DNA from: Larus michahellis
Taxonomy: Eukaryota; Chordata; Aves; Charadriiformes; Laridae
Assembly: GCF_964199755.1 (NCBI RefSeq)
Contig: NC_133896.1
Coordinates: forward strand, 91,124,215 to 91,188,214
DNA length: 64,000 nt
Reading direction: 5' to 3'
Below the pieces are notes generated by a model that saw only the letters and a program-made list of their open reading frames with translations, was not told the origin of the DNA and searched no databases. The position numbers were made by a program, and so were the translations under genes. Of the stretch, positions 22,846 to 33,200 are shown one piece after another. Position 1 is the stretch's first letter. Each line of letters starts with the position of its first letter.

Positions 22846-24260
22846 TTAATTTCACCTATGAATGCAGAAACAAACTCTCACCCCAATACAGGGTGCTCCT
22901 GGAGGAAAGGTGAAAGAGATGAGATTTTTCACACCCAAAAGCTGTAAAAGTTTGCCTCGCCATCCTTTGAACCAGAGCTGAACTACAGACGCAGCTTCTA
23001 ATCTCACCAGAATCTTTTTGCACAAAATATAAATCAACGGAATACCACCATGCTTTGTCGTGGCAGACATGTAAAACCGCTGTGAGGAAAGTTGTGTTAT
23101 ATACAGCAACAATTCTCAAACTGGAGATACACCTTTATGGGGTGTAGCATGAGAAGAGACAAGAGTTCCAAAGGAACTCTGTATGCAGCCAGGAGAAGCT
23201 GCCTCAGAAACAGGAGGAGTAGAAACAGCACTAAGCAGGTTCTGCCTGTGCGCTACAAACAGCAGTATTGCCGAGAGCTGTGCAATCACCAGCCACCCTA
23301 AGATCCCTAATGAGCAACTGAGGTTGCAGTTCCCCGAGCTGCTGTTTTACAGCTACACAAATTCATGGTCTGCACTGTGTTGCTCCACATCCTCAGCTGT
23401 GCTGCACCAGAGCGTGACTTAGGGGAAAGGTGGTTGTCTTCATCTGGAAGCCGGCATAACCTGATACCTGTCACTTGGGGTTGAAAAGCTGACGGCAAGT
23501 ATGGCATCATGAAATGACTCCTGTTGTTCACAAAGTTCTCATCCCACACAGCCTGCAGTGGTGGACAAGAGGGAGACAATAGCAGTTTTTCTCCTGTAAG
23601 AGAGGCCGGCGGTGGGATACATACACATAAACGTATTCTCTGCTTGGACCACCAAACTTTGCAGCTCTACAGGAGGGTGTATTTCTCTGCTGCACTACAG
23701 CCCCAAAGAGATCACTTTGAGATACTTTATTGTCATCATGGCAAGCACTTGCACAGAAAGGTCAACACTCCTCCAGTTCCCCGTAATGATGCCGTGCACA
23801 GGGGGTTCCTCTCTGGACTCTGGAAAGAGCTGGTCTGTCTGATGAGGCCGGGGCTGCAGGGGAGAACACCTGAGAATAGCAGCCCCGAGGCACACGCAGT
23901 TTTCGTCATGACGGCTCTAGGTTGGAGCGAGGTACTAGCTCACACTGATCAGTCACGCCGTGCGGTCTTTTGAAATGGGTGAGTTAAACTGATGGGATCT
24001 GCAGCGTTAAAGTGGTCTGCAGTATGCAGAGAGACATTCGTGTCTGGCGAATGCCGAAATATGGTGGTCCGAATATCCTGTGAAGGAGAGAAGCAATCAT
24101 CACAGCCTCATGTCATACAACTGCATCATTTTTAATTCATATGAGGAACCATCAAACCATAGTCTATAAGCAAATAAATTATTTCTCCTTGTTTGATTCT
24201 TTATAGTTCAAAGAAAAAACCCTGACCTTTTGTGTTGTTTATAAATAAACAGGACAGCGT
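22846..24260 (+). other. TMEM139: Probable TMEM139 3' untranslated region
   Basis: No splice-supported frame follows the stop. AATAAA signals occur at 24,173-24,178 and 24,244-24,249, giving a 3' UTR of about 1.35-1.4 kb if used. Short open frames in this span (for example 23,524-23,973) have no recognisable domain. Confidence 0.5.
24173..24178 (+). terminator. TMEM139: Candidate poly(A) signal of TMEM139
   Basis: An AATAAA lies in plus orientation about 1.33 kb after the TMEM139 stop. A second AATAAA at 24,244 could serve instead. Confidence 0.4.
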
Positions 24261-25077
24261 TAAAAATACCTGGTAGCATCATCAGTTTTTCCTCCCAAAA
24301 GAAACTCCACAAAGACATGCTTTTGCTTGCATTCACTTATTTGATAATTTTGGCTTAGAAAAAGTAGAGTTCCATTTCTCAATCTACAGCTGAATCACTT
24401 TAATATCATTAATGACGAAGCAGCTGTGATACCTTTATCATAAAAGTATATAAGACACAAATTTGCTGGTATTTTTTAAAGCCAATCACTTCTTGCATTT
24501 CCCTATCTGTATCTGCAAACACAAAAGAACAAATCACAATAAAAAAGAGTGCAGGTGTACCACACAGGAACAGAAACTTAGGGTCTAAGCTGGGCAACCC
24601 CGGCCTTTTATGAGTGCACCGAATTTCCAGGAGTCAGGAAGAAATTCAGGTAAGCAGCACAGATGAAGACTAGCCAAAGGGAAGACCAAAAATGTCACCA
24701 GTTATGATCACGACAACTTTGTCTTCAGCATCTGTAAGCGTTATTCAAGCCTTGGGACTTGTGTTAAGTTTTAGCATGTGAAACTCCTGCGCACCAAGGA
24801 ACAACTATTGGAAGTTTTGCATGACAAGTGCTGTAAATTAGCTTCTGCTAAAAGGCTGATCACGTGCTTTTCCCTTCATATTTCACGTGCACTCTGCACG
24901 CCCCCTGTGCTCCCTTTCTTCCCTTTTAATTACTGAACGTTACTTCAGCCCTCTTATGACTTCAGCCGATTTCAGATGAAACATATGTCAACAAAACATA
25001 CGTAACAAAAAAATCTAAAAATAAAAAAAATCCCGGAACTGTTCTACTTGTGGGGAGAACCTGTTCCCCTGCTCTCA
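24261..25077. other. Short intergenic region between TMEM139 and the CASP2-proximal CR1 stack
   Basis: No exon, repeat family or RNA gene was recognised in this AT-rich stretch. Confidence 0.5.
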
Positions 25078-25355
25078 TCACAGAATGGTTTGGGTTGGAA
25101 GGGACCTTAAAGACCACCTAGTTCCAACCCCCCTGCCATGGGCAGGGACACCTCCCACTAGACCAGGCTGCTCAAAGCCCCATCCAGCCTGGCCTTGAAC
25201 ACCTCCAGGGATGGGGCATCCACAGCTTCCCTGGGCAACCTGTTCCAGTGCCTCACCACCCTCACAGTAAAGAATTTCTTCCTAATATCTAATCTAAATC
25301 TACCCTCTTTCAGTTTAAAAGCATAACCCCTCATCCTATTACTAAACTTCCTGGG
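25078..25355 (-). mobile_element. CR1 3' end fragment, first of a three-piece stack
   Basis: The minus-strand CR1 3' terminus (CACAGAATGGTTTGGGTTGGAAGGGACC) extends about 275 bp into the ORF2 C-terminal region, then stops abruptly near 25,350. There it meets a plus-strand CR1 through the shared word TGTTCCAGTGCCTCACCAAC. It is little diverged. Confidence 0.93.
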
Positions 25356-25897
25356 AAACATGTTCCAGTGCCTCACCAACCTCATTCTGCCCCTCTACTC
25401 CACTCTGCTGAGACCCGACCTGGAGTACTGCGTGCAGCTCTGGAGTTCTAAGCACAAGAAGGACACGGACCTGTTGGAACGGGTCCAGCGGAGGGTCACA
25501 AAAATGATCAGAGGGCTGGAGCACCTCTGCTATGAAGACGGGCTGAGAGAGTTGGGGTTGTTCAGGCTGGAGAAGAGAAGACGGTCTTCCAGTACCTGAA
25601 GCGGGCCTACAGGAAGGATGGGGAGGGACCCTGATAGGACAACCGGTAACAGTTTCAAACTGAAGGAGGATAGATTTAGATTGGATATTAGGAAGAAATT
25701 CTTTACTGTGAGGGTGGCGAGACACTGGAACAGGTTGCCCAGGGAAGCTGTGGATGCCCCATCCCTGGAGGTGTTCAAGGCCAGGCTGGATGGGGCTTTG
25801 AGCAGCCTGGTCTAGTGGGAGGTGTCCCTGCCCATGGCAGGGGGGTTGGAACTGCATGGTCTTTAAGGCCCCTTCCAATATAAACCATTCTATGATT
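25356..25897 (+). mobile_element. CR1 3' portion, second of a three-piece stack
   Basis: The plus-strand piece encodes [20 protein letters not shown] and then [19 protein letters not shown] of ORF2 near 25,390-25,530. A small deletion near 25,595 breaks the frame. It continues with [19 protein letters not shown] near 25,677-25,735 and ends with ACCATTCTATGATTGTA at 25,897. Its right half is nearly the reverse complement of the piece at 25,078-25,355. Confidence 0.93.
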
Positions 25898-26338
25898 GTA
25901 TAGTGAAAAATTTCTTGGTAATATCTAAACTAAATCTACCCTCTTCCAGTTTGAGGACATTACCCCTCGTCCTATCACTACATGTCCTTATAAAAAGTCC
26001 CTCACCATATTTTTCGTAGGCCCCCTTCAGGTACTGGAAGGCCACTACAAGGTCTCCCCGGAGCCTTCTCTTCTCCAGGCTGAACAACCCCAGCTCTCTC
26101 AGCCTGTCCTCACAGGAGAGGTGCTCCAGCCCTCTCATCATCTCCGCGGCCCTCTGCTGGACTCGCTCCAACAGGTCCATGTCCTTCTTGTGCTGAGGGC
26201 TCCAGAGCTGGACGCAGCACTCCAGGTGGGGCCTCACCAGAGTGGAGCAGAGGGGCAGAATCACCTCCCTCAACCCCGCTGGCCACGCTGCTTTTGACGC
26301 ACCCCAGGATGCGGTTGGCCTTCTGGGCTGCTTTTAAC
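25898..26338 (-). mobile_element. CR1 fragment, third of a three-piece stack, touching the CpG island
   Basis: This minus-strand CR1 begins already inside the ORF2 C-terminal region without its own 3' tail. The minus strand reads [20 protein letters not shown] near 26,275-26,215 and [19 protein letters not shown] near 26,180-26,125. It ends where the extremely GC-rich CASP2 promoter sequence starts. The missing tail suggests that the neighbouring plus-strand CR1 inserted into it or that a rearrangement removed it. Confidence 0.92.
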
Positions 26339-27077
26339 GGGTGGGCCCGTTCCCCCCGCTCCGCCATGACCAACCTCCGCCCCCCCACACCACACCCCGG
26401 GGGGGCCCCGCGCGCCGCGGGGCGGGGCGGGGCCGGGCCGGGCCGGGGCGGCACGCGCTGACAGGCCGCGAGAGAAGCCCCGCCCCCCCGCAGCCGAGGC
26501 CAGGGCAGGAAGCGACGCCAACCCGCGGGAGGGGGTGGCGGGAAGGCGCGCCTGCGCATGCGCGCAACCGGCGGCGGGGGACGGCTTGTTTTCCTACCAC
26601 CACCGCCGCTGCCAAAGGGAGGGCGAGGCGGTGGCGCGGTCCGCGCCCCCTCCAACCCTCCGCGGCCACGTGACCGGAGGGAAGCGAGTCCCTCGGGAGC
26701 TGGCGGGGGAGGGCGGGGCGGAGCCTGGGGGTGAGCGGCGGGGAGGGGCGCGCGCGGCGCGGGCCGTTTGGCGCGAGCTGGTTTCGGGACAACGCGCAGC
26801 GGCCTGCAGCGGCCTGGGCCCTCACGCCGCCGGGGCCCTGCCGCCTCGGGAGCCAGGGGTGGCGCTCAGCGCACCCTTCCCCGCCGATCGCCGGCGGGGC
26901 GGGTGGTGGAGGCCTCTCCCGCCCGTTGTCAGGCGGCGGCGGCGGCGGCGGCTGCTGCCGCTTCTGCCGCTGCTGCTGGCGGAGACGGCCCGCTTCCTCC
27001 CGAGCAGAAAGGCGGGAGCGGTTGAGGGTGGCTCTTGCCGCTGAGTTTGGTTTTTGGTCCTCCCCTCTCCTGCCAGG
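26339..27077 (+). promoter_or_regulatory. CASP2: CpG island, promoter and 5' leader of CASP2
   Basis: About 740 bp with very high G+C and abundant CpG immediately precede the CASP2 start codon. Visible elements include a NRF1-type palindrome TGCGCATGCGC at 26,553-26,563, a CACGTGAC E-box (USF/TFE type) at 26,667-26,674, and a GC-box pair GGGCGGGGCGGAGCC at 26,711-26,725. A GGC/CGG triplet run lies near 26,936-26,953. There is no TATA box at a sensible distance, which fits a housekeeping promoter. Long open frames on both strands here are a by-product of base composition. Confidence 0.8.
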
Positions 27078-27227
27078 ATGCTGGTTGCCTGCGGCATGCA
27101 GCGGTGCCATCAGGAAGCGCTAAAGAAGAACCGGGTGGTGCTGGCCAAGCAGCTGGTTTTAAAAGAATTGATGGAGCACATGATAGAGAAAGACATCATC
27201 ACCTTGGAGATGATGGAAATGATACAG
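27078..27227 (+). CDS. CASP2: CASP2 coding exon 1 (residues 1-50, CARD start)
   Basis: It encodes the first helices of the CARD, including [16 protein letters not shown]. The donor is ATACAG|GTAAGC, phase 0. A pyrimidine-rich CTCTCCTGCCAG directly before the ATG also looks like a splice acceptor, so an upstream coding exon cannot be excluded. Confidence 0.93.
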
Positions 27228-30200
27228 GTAAGCACGGTTATACTCAACTGCACTGTCGGCTTTATTTCTAGCTAAGCTCAGTGTCGTTCTTGGCAGTGGC
27301 AGCATGGTAAAACTCATCTGTGCGTGTTACCTGCGTATTTTATGCCTGGAGAACGTACAAAGCAATACGGGGTTTGCCTGTGGCCCCGTAGGAGAAGTGT
27401 AAGCTGCTCCTGGCAATATGGATTTTGGCTGAGGCTTATTAAATCGTTGGCTTGCATGCTGGTATGGATTTCCGGCAGGCTGCGCTTCCAGAGTCAGGTG
27501 GTATCTTCCAGGCCTTTGTTGTCATTTTGTGCCTCTCTTGTTTTCTCCTTTTGGAAAAGTAAGAATAATACCTATTTCCAAAAGAATACTGTGAAAGCAA
27601 GTAAAGGAATATATTATAAACCAGTTTGTTGTGGCACTTGTGCACTTTTCACTTGAAGAATTTGTATTTCATATGTATTTTTGTTAATTGCATGAAGAAC
27701 CTTGCATGATCCAATACTCACTCTCAGATGACAAATGCTGTTCTTGCGCTTTTGTTCCTTATCCTGAGCAATGGGTACTATGAAGAGAAGTCATTGGAAA
27801 TAGCTTGAGATTGCTCCCAGAGGTATGGTTATGCACTGAAGACTATGCAGGATGGAGATACAGGTCTTCAAAGAGAGAGCAAACTGAAAAGGAAATGACT
27901 GAAGGTGCACATCAAGTGCATCTCAGGACTCAAGTAAGCAGTTGAGGGACTTCTTAGTCCCTTAGTAAGACTGATGGTCCTGTCATAAGAACAGATGCTG
28001 AAAAATAGAATTATGAGCTATTTGTTGGGCACCAGTGCAGAAGATAAGAACCTGAGACCGATGAGGTTTTTTAAAGCAATGAAGAAATAACTTCCCGATG
28101 AATTTTGAATCATTGTGTGTCAAAGATAATGTGAAATACTGTGTGGGACCTGTCAAGGATACTTGTGCTAAGTTGTGGGAGATGCAGGTAGTCTTACCTG
28201 AAATAGCTTCAGTCCCTGGTGAAGGAGCACAAAGATACAGCAAGACAGTGAAAGTCAGAGAATGAATCAAGAACTGATTGCACTTGTTTTGGCTGAGATA
28301 GCGTTAATTTCTTCATAGTAGCTTGTATGGTGCTGTGTTTTAGATTTGTGATTAAAATAATATCAATAACACAGGGATGTTCTAGTTATTACTGAGCAGT
28401 GCTTACACAGAGGCAAGGCCTTTTTCTGCTTCTCACAGGACCCTGCCAGTGAGCAGGCTGGGGGTGCACAAGAGGTTGGGAGGGGACACGGCCAGGACAG
28501 CTGACCCCAACTGGCCAAAGGGATAGTCCATACCATATGATGTTGTGGTCAGCAATAAAAGCTGGTGGAAGAAGAAGGAAGGAGGAAAGTTCTGAGTTAA
28601 GGTGTTTGTTTTCCCAAGTAGCCGTTACGCGTGATGGAGCCCTGCTTTCCTGTAAGTGGCTGAGCACCTGCGGACCAATGGGAAGTAATGAACGAATTCC
28701 TTGTTTTGCTTTGCTTGCATGGGTGGCTCTTGTATTACTTATTAAACTGTCTTTATCTCAACCCAAGAGTTTTTTTCATTTTTACGCTTTCAATTCTCTC
28801 GCCATCCTGCTGGGGAGACGGCGGCTGTGTGGTGCTTAGCAGCCCATGGGAGTTAAACATCAACACTGCTGAAGTATGGGTGGTTAGTCGGGATGTTCAC
28901 TTGCCAGCCTGCAGTTAGTCATTGAAGGGGGAGGGAGAGGAGAGGCAGAAAAGGAGAGGAGAGGTAAAAAAAATCCAACAAAACAAGCCCTCTCAAAGGT
29001 AGGATAATGCCAGAGATAATAGTAGTTTGGGGGGAATGCTGCTGCAGTTAAGAAGTGTTAAACAGAGACAGAGGGGAAGAAGACTAAGGGAATCTTCCTC
29101 TCCAGGTGTAAGTCTGTAAAAGGAGATGCAACAATACTTGGTAATGGATTGTCAGTAAGGAGAAAGGTGTTATGATGGATAAGTCAGGTAAATAGTAATA
29201 GCTTAGTGAAAAAAATTGTGCCTAATACAACATACACACATAACTAAGAGCTTAAAGGTATATAAATAGCAATAGTAGCCTGAGCAATAGAACAAAGTGA
29301 CTTGAACTACTGTTAGAGGGTATTAATCTGGAAATTGCACAAAAATAGAAATATGGCAGGGGTAGGAGGAAAGCATGCACAACTGGAACAATAGTACTGC
29401 AAAATATGCATTGTACTAGAAGGGCAGAAATGAAGGGAATGGTTGCAGGATAGTACGAATCATAATAATGCTGTAGATAAACAAAAAGTAACGCGCATTA
29501 AAAAAAGATCACATGAGTCAAAACCATTTTGTCTTACCTTTCATTTTTCTATAGTAGTTCTGTGAATTTGTCATAGGCATCCACTCTCTGTCTCAAATCT
29601 GAACAAAGGTCTTAGGAGTGCTGTTAGGTAGTCAGGTATCTTAGTGGAAACAGGAGGAGACAAATGCCACTGTGTCTGGTGACAGAGCATAGATATTTCT
29701 GGATATTGCAACTGAGTCATTCTATATACCCCCCTGCACCCCACAAAAGTAATGAAATCAAGAAGATCTGGATCAGTAGTGGTATAACCATAAAATGGTT
29801 AGAGTTCAAAGGGACATTGAAGATAATCTAGTTCCAACCCCCCTGCCATGGGCAGGGACACCTCCCACTAGACCAGGTTGCTCAAAGCCCCATCCTGCCT
29901 GGCCTTGGACACTTCCAGGGATGGGGCATCCACAGCTTCTCTGGGCAACCTGTTCCAGTGTCTCGCCACCCTCATAGTGAAGAATTTCTTCCGAATATCT
30001 AATCTAAACCTCCCCTCTTTCAGTTTAAAACCCCTACCCCATGTCCTGTTGCTCCACTCCCTGATACAGAGTCCCTCCTCATCCTTCCTGTAGGCCCCCT
30101 TTAGGTACTGGACAGCCACTGTAAGGTCTCCCCAGAGCCTTCTCCAAGCTGAAAAACTCTTTAACTCTCTCAGCCTGTCTTTGTAGGAGAGGTGCTCCAG

Positions 30201-33200
30201 CCCTCTGATCATCTTCGTGGCCCTCCTCTGGACCTGCACCAACAGGTCCATGTCCTTCTTATGTTGGGGGCCCCAGAGCTGGACATGGTACTCCAGCTGG
30301 GGTCTCACGAGAGCGGAGTAGAGGGGCAGAATCACTTCCCTTGACCCACTGGCCACGCTGCTTTTGATGCAGCCCAGGATGCTGTTGGCTTTCTGGGCTG
30401 CAAGTGCACTTTGCTGGCTCATGTTGATCTCATCTATCAACATCCCCAGTCCTTCTCCACAGGGCTGCTCTCAATCCGTTCTCCAGCCTGTATTTGTGCT
30501 TGGGATTGCCCTGACCCAGGTGCAGGACCTTGTACGTGTCCTTGTTGAACTTAATGAGGTTTGCACGGGCCCACATCTCAAGCCTGTCAAAGTCCCTCTG
30601 GATGTTTTAAATCATCTTGTCTTAAAAACACAACAATTATACTGGTCCTGTTGGTCTGATTTATACTAAACAGAAGAATAAACAAATTGGTTCTGGAAAC
30701 AGGGCACTTCACAGAACCACAGAATGGCAGGGGTTGGAAGGGACCTCTGGAGATCATCTAGTCCAACCCCCCTGCTGGTTCACCTAGAGCAGGTTGCACA
30801 GGAACGCATCCGGGCGAGTTTTGAATGTCTCCAGAGACAGAGACTCCACCACCTCTCTGGGCAGCCTGTTCCAGTGTTCTGGCACCTCAAAATAAAGTTC
30901 CTCCTCATGTTTAGACGGAACTTCCTATGTTCAGGTTTGTGCCCACTACCTCTTGTCCTGTTGTTGGGCACCACTAAAAAAAGACTGGCCCCATTCTCCT
31001 GACACCCACCTTTAACTATTTACGAGCATTGATAAGAACCCCCCTCAGCTGTCTTTTCACTTAAATAAACTTTTGTAATCTAATGAAAGTGAAATAAACC
31101 AAGGAGCTCATGGAGATGAAGGAAGGATGAAATTTCTTCAAGTGTGAGGTTCTAAACCAGTACTGAAACTTGTACCACAAGTAAGCAAAAAGTGGGGAGG
31201 GGAGGAGGTTGCAGGAAGAGCCGCCAAAGGCAAAGGTGGTTGAGCTGGATGAAGAGCTCACAAGGAGTATGAAGAGTAAGTAAAGAGTGTATACGTGTAC
31301 ACTGGAGAAGAATTAATAAATAGGAGCAGCTTCTTTTGGTGTCTGAAGCGGGGAGTGAGAGTAGGAAGTGACAGGAATGAATTTAAATTGAGTTATTTGG
31401 AAAGATACTAAACAATTTTAGGTTTTTTTTCAATTATTTACACTTTTAAGAAAGAATAAAGAAAAAACAATTGTGTTTACTGTGTAGTGAAGATGATGTA
31501 AATATAATTATCTAGGTGAAGGCCCAGAAGAGAGGATTTTCAAACAGAGCAAAAATGATAGTGGAAATAAAGAGGGACAGTGGAAACAGCCATTTTTAAG
31601 ATGAAGTCCAAAACCCACTTCATTAATGACTTCTTGTCAGAGCATCATATGTTCTTCCAGAACTCTGGGGTGGACCTTCAAAATTGCAGATATGATAGCA
31701 AGAGCTTTCTCTTGCTTTTTAAACAAGTTGAATATTCTGTGCTGTAATCGAAGACTATGATATTGTGTAGATATAGAGATTTAAATGCTCTGTGTCTATC
31801 TGTAGACAGTAATGAAGGCATCACTGGCTTTGACAAAGTGACATAAATTTTAGTAGGATGTTTGTCAAGTATATATGCGCTCTCCACAGATTCTGTGTGT
31901 ATATTCAGGCTCAGTAAGAAGACTAATACTATGGGATTTTGACATGAATTCAGAGCAACCAGTTCCTGGTATGCAGATTATCGAAATCATCTGTGAGGGT
32001 ACAAAAGTAAATTAAGGATGTATTACAAAATGAAATGAAAGAAGTCTGTCTTAAGAAAGTTTTACTTCTGAATGTTTGCTGAACATTATTTAGTATAACC
32101 TAAATATGGTGTTGATGTGGAAGTTACATGAGGAGGTACAGCACTTTGGGTATTTAAGGGAGCGTTAAGGAAGTAGTCTATCAAAAGCTGACTGCTGTAC
32201 ATACAAAGTGCAGAATATGAACATTATGAAAATTTCTTAACATTTTAACAAAACTTAAGATCCAGTTCTTGAGGTCAGCTTGTGTTCTTAATTATGATCT
32301 ATGGCTTAGAGTCATAGACTGTATAGACATATAAAGTGAAGGTTAATGATCCTAAGCTTGTTATAAACAGCTTCAGGTCTAGTAGAAAAGAAGAAACAAT
32401 AAGTACTTTAAAATATCAGCTGTCAATTTACTTTATTAGGTAAAATAAAATTCAGTAGGCTTACAGCAAGATACAAGTGTATGGAGCTGGTTATCTTTTA
32501 CGGACTAATGGAGAAGCGTTACCAGGAGAAAGGGGCAAGTATTTTCACACTTCTGGAAAGGCACAGGTGAGATGACTGTATTCACTTCTAGTCAACAGTG
32601 CTCAGAAAGTTGAGGTTTCTGTGGGAATAGGAAAGGGTACTTACATTGTCAAGAGGAAGAGGCCATTTATGAGGAGGCTGAAAGAAAGTGACTTGTTTGC
32701 TGTAGCAAATTTAAAATTGGAGACCAATTTATAGACAGAACTTTGATAAATAAGGGAAAGGACAGGAGAACACTGAAGTCAAGGGTCATTGTTGATACAA
32801 AAATAAGTGCTGTTAGTCATTAATGAACATAGGTCTGAAATTTCAGAATAGGTTCATAAGCATTGGATCGACAAGATTTTGCAATATTCTTTCAAACAAT
32901 GTGATGGGGGAAAAAAGCCAAACTACATTTTACACCAAACTTGATAAATTTTATGAAAGAAAGCAGAGGATTTACACGCGTGACTCAAGGCTTTTTTTCT
33001 GATTTTCCTGTGATTGCAAATGTAGTGTTAGGCCTTGATAATGTGTAACTTGCCAACCATTTCTTATCATCCATCTATTCAAAAAATATAGGATGAATTC
33101 CATAGAATTGATAAAATTTATTTTGGATATCCAGTATTTTAGTACATGATGTTTTGGCGTGTTTTATATCTCACAGAGAAGGCTATTGTATAAATTATAC

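Noticed and set aside
25342-25878. 178-codon minus-strand frame in the CR1 stack
   Set aside because: It is the antisense reading of the plus-strand CR1 piece.
26340-27110. Long open frames on both strands in the CpG island, up to 258 codons
   Set aside because: They are Pro/Arg/Ala/Gly-rich frames produced by GC composition, with no domain and no conserved start.
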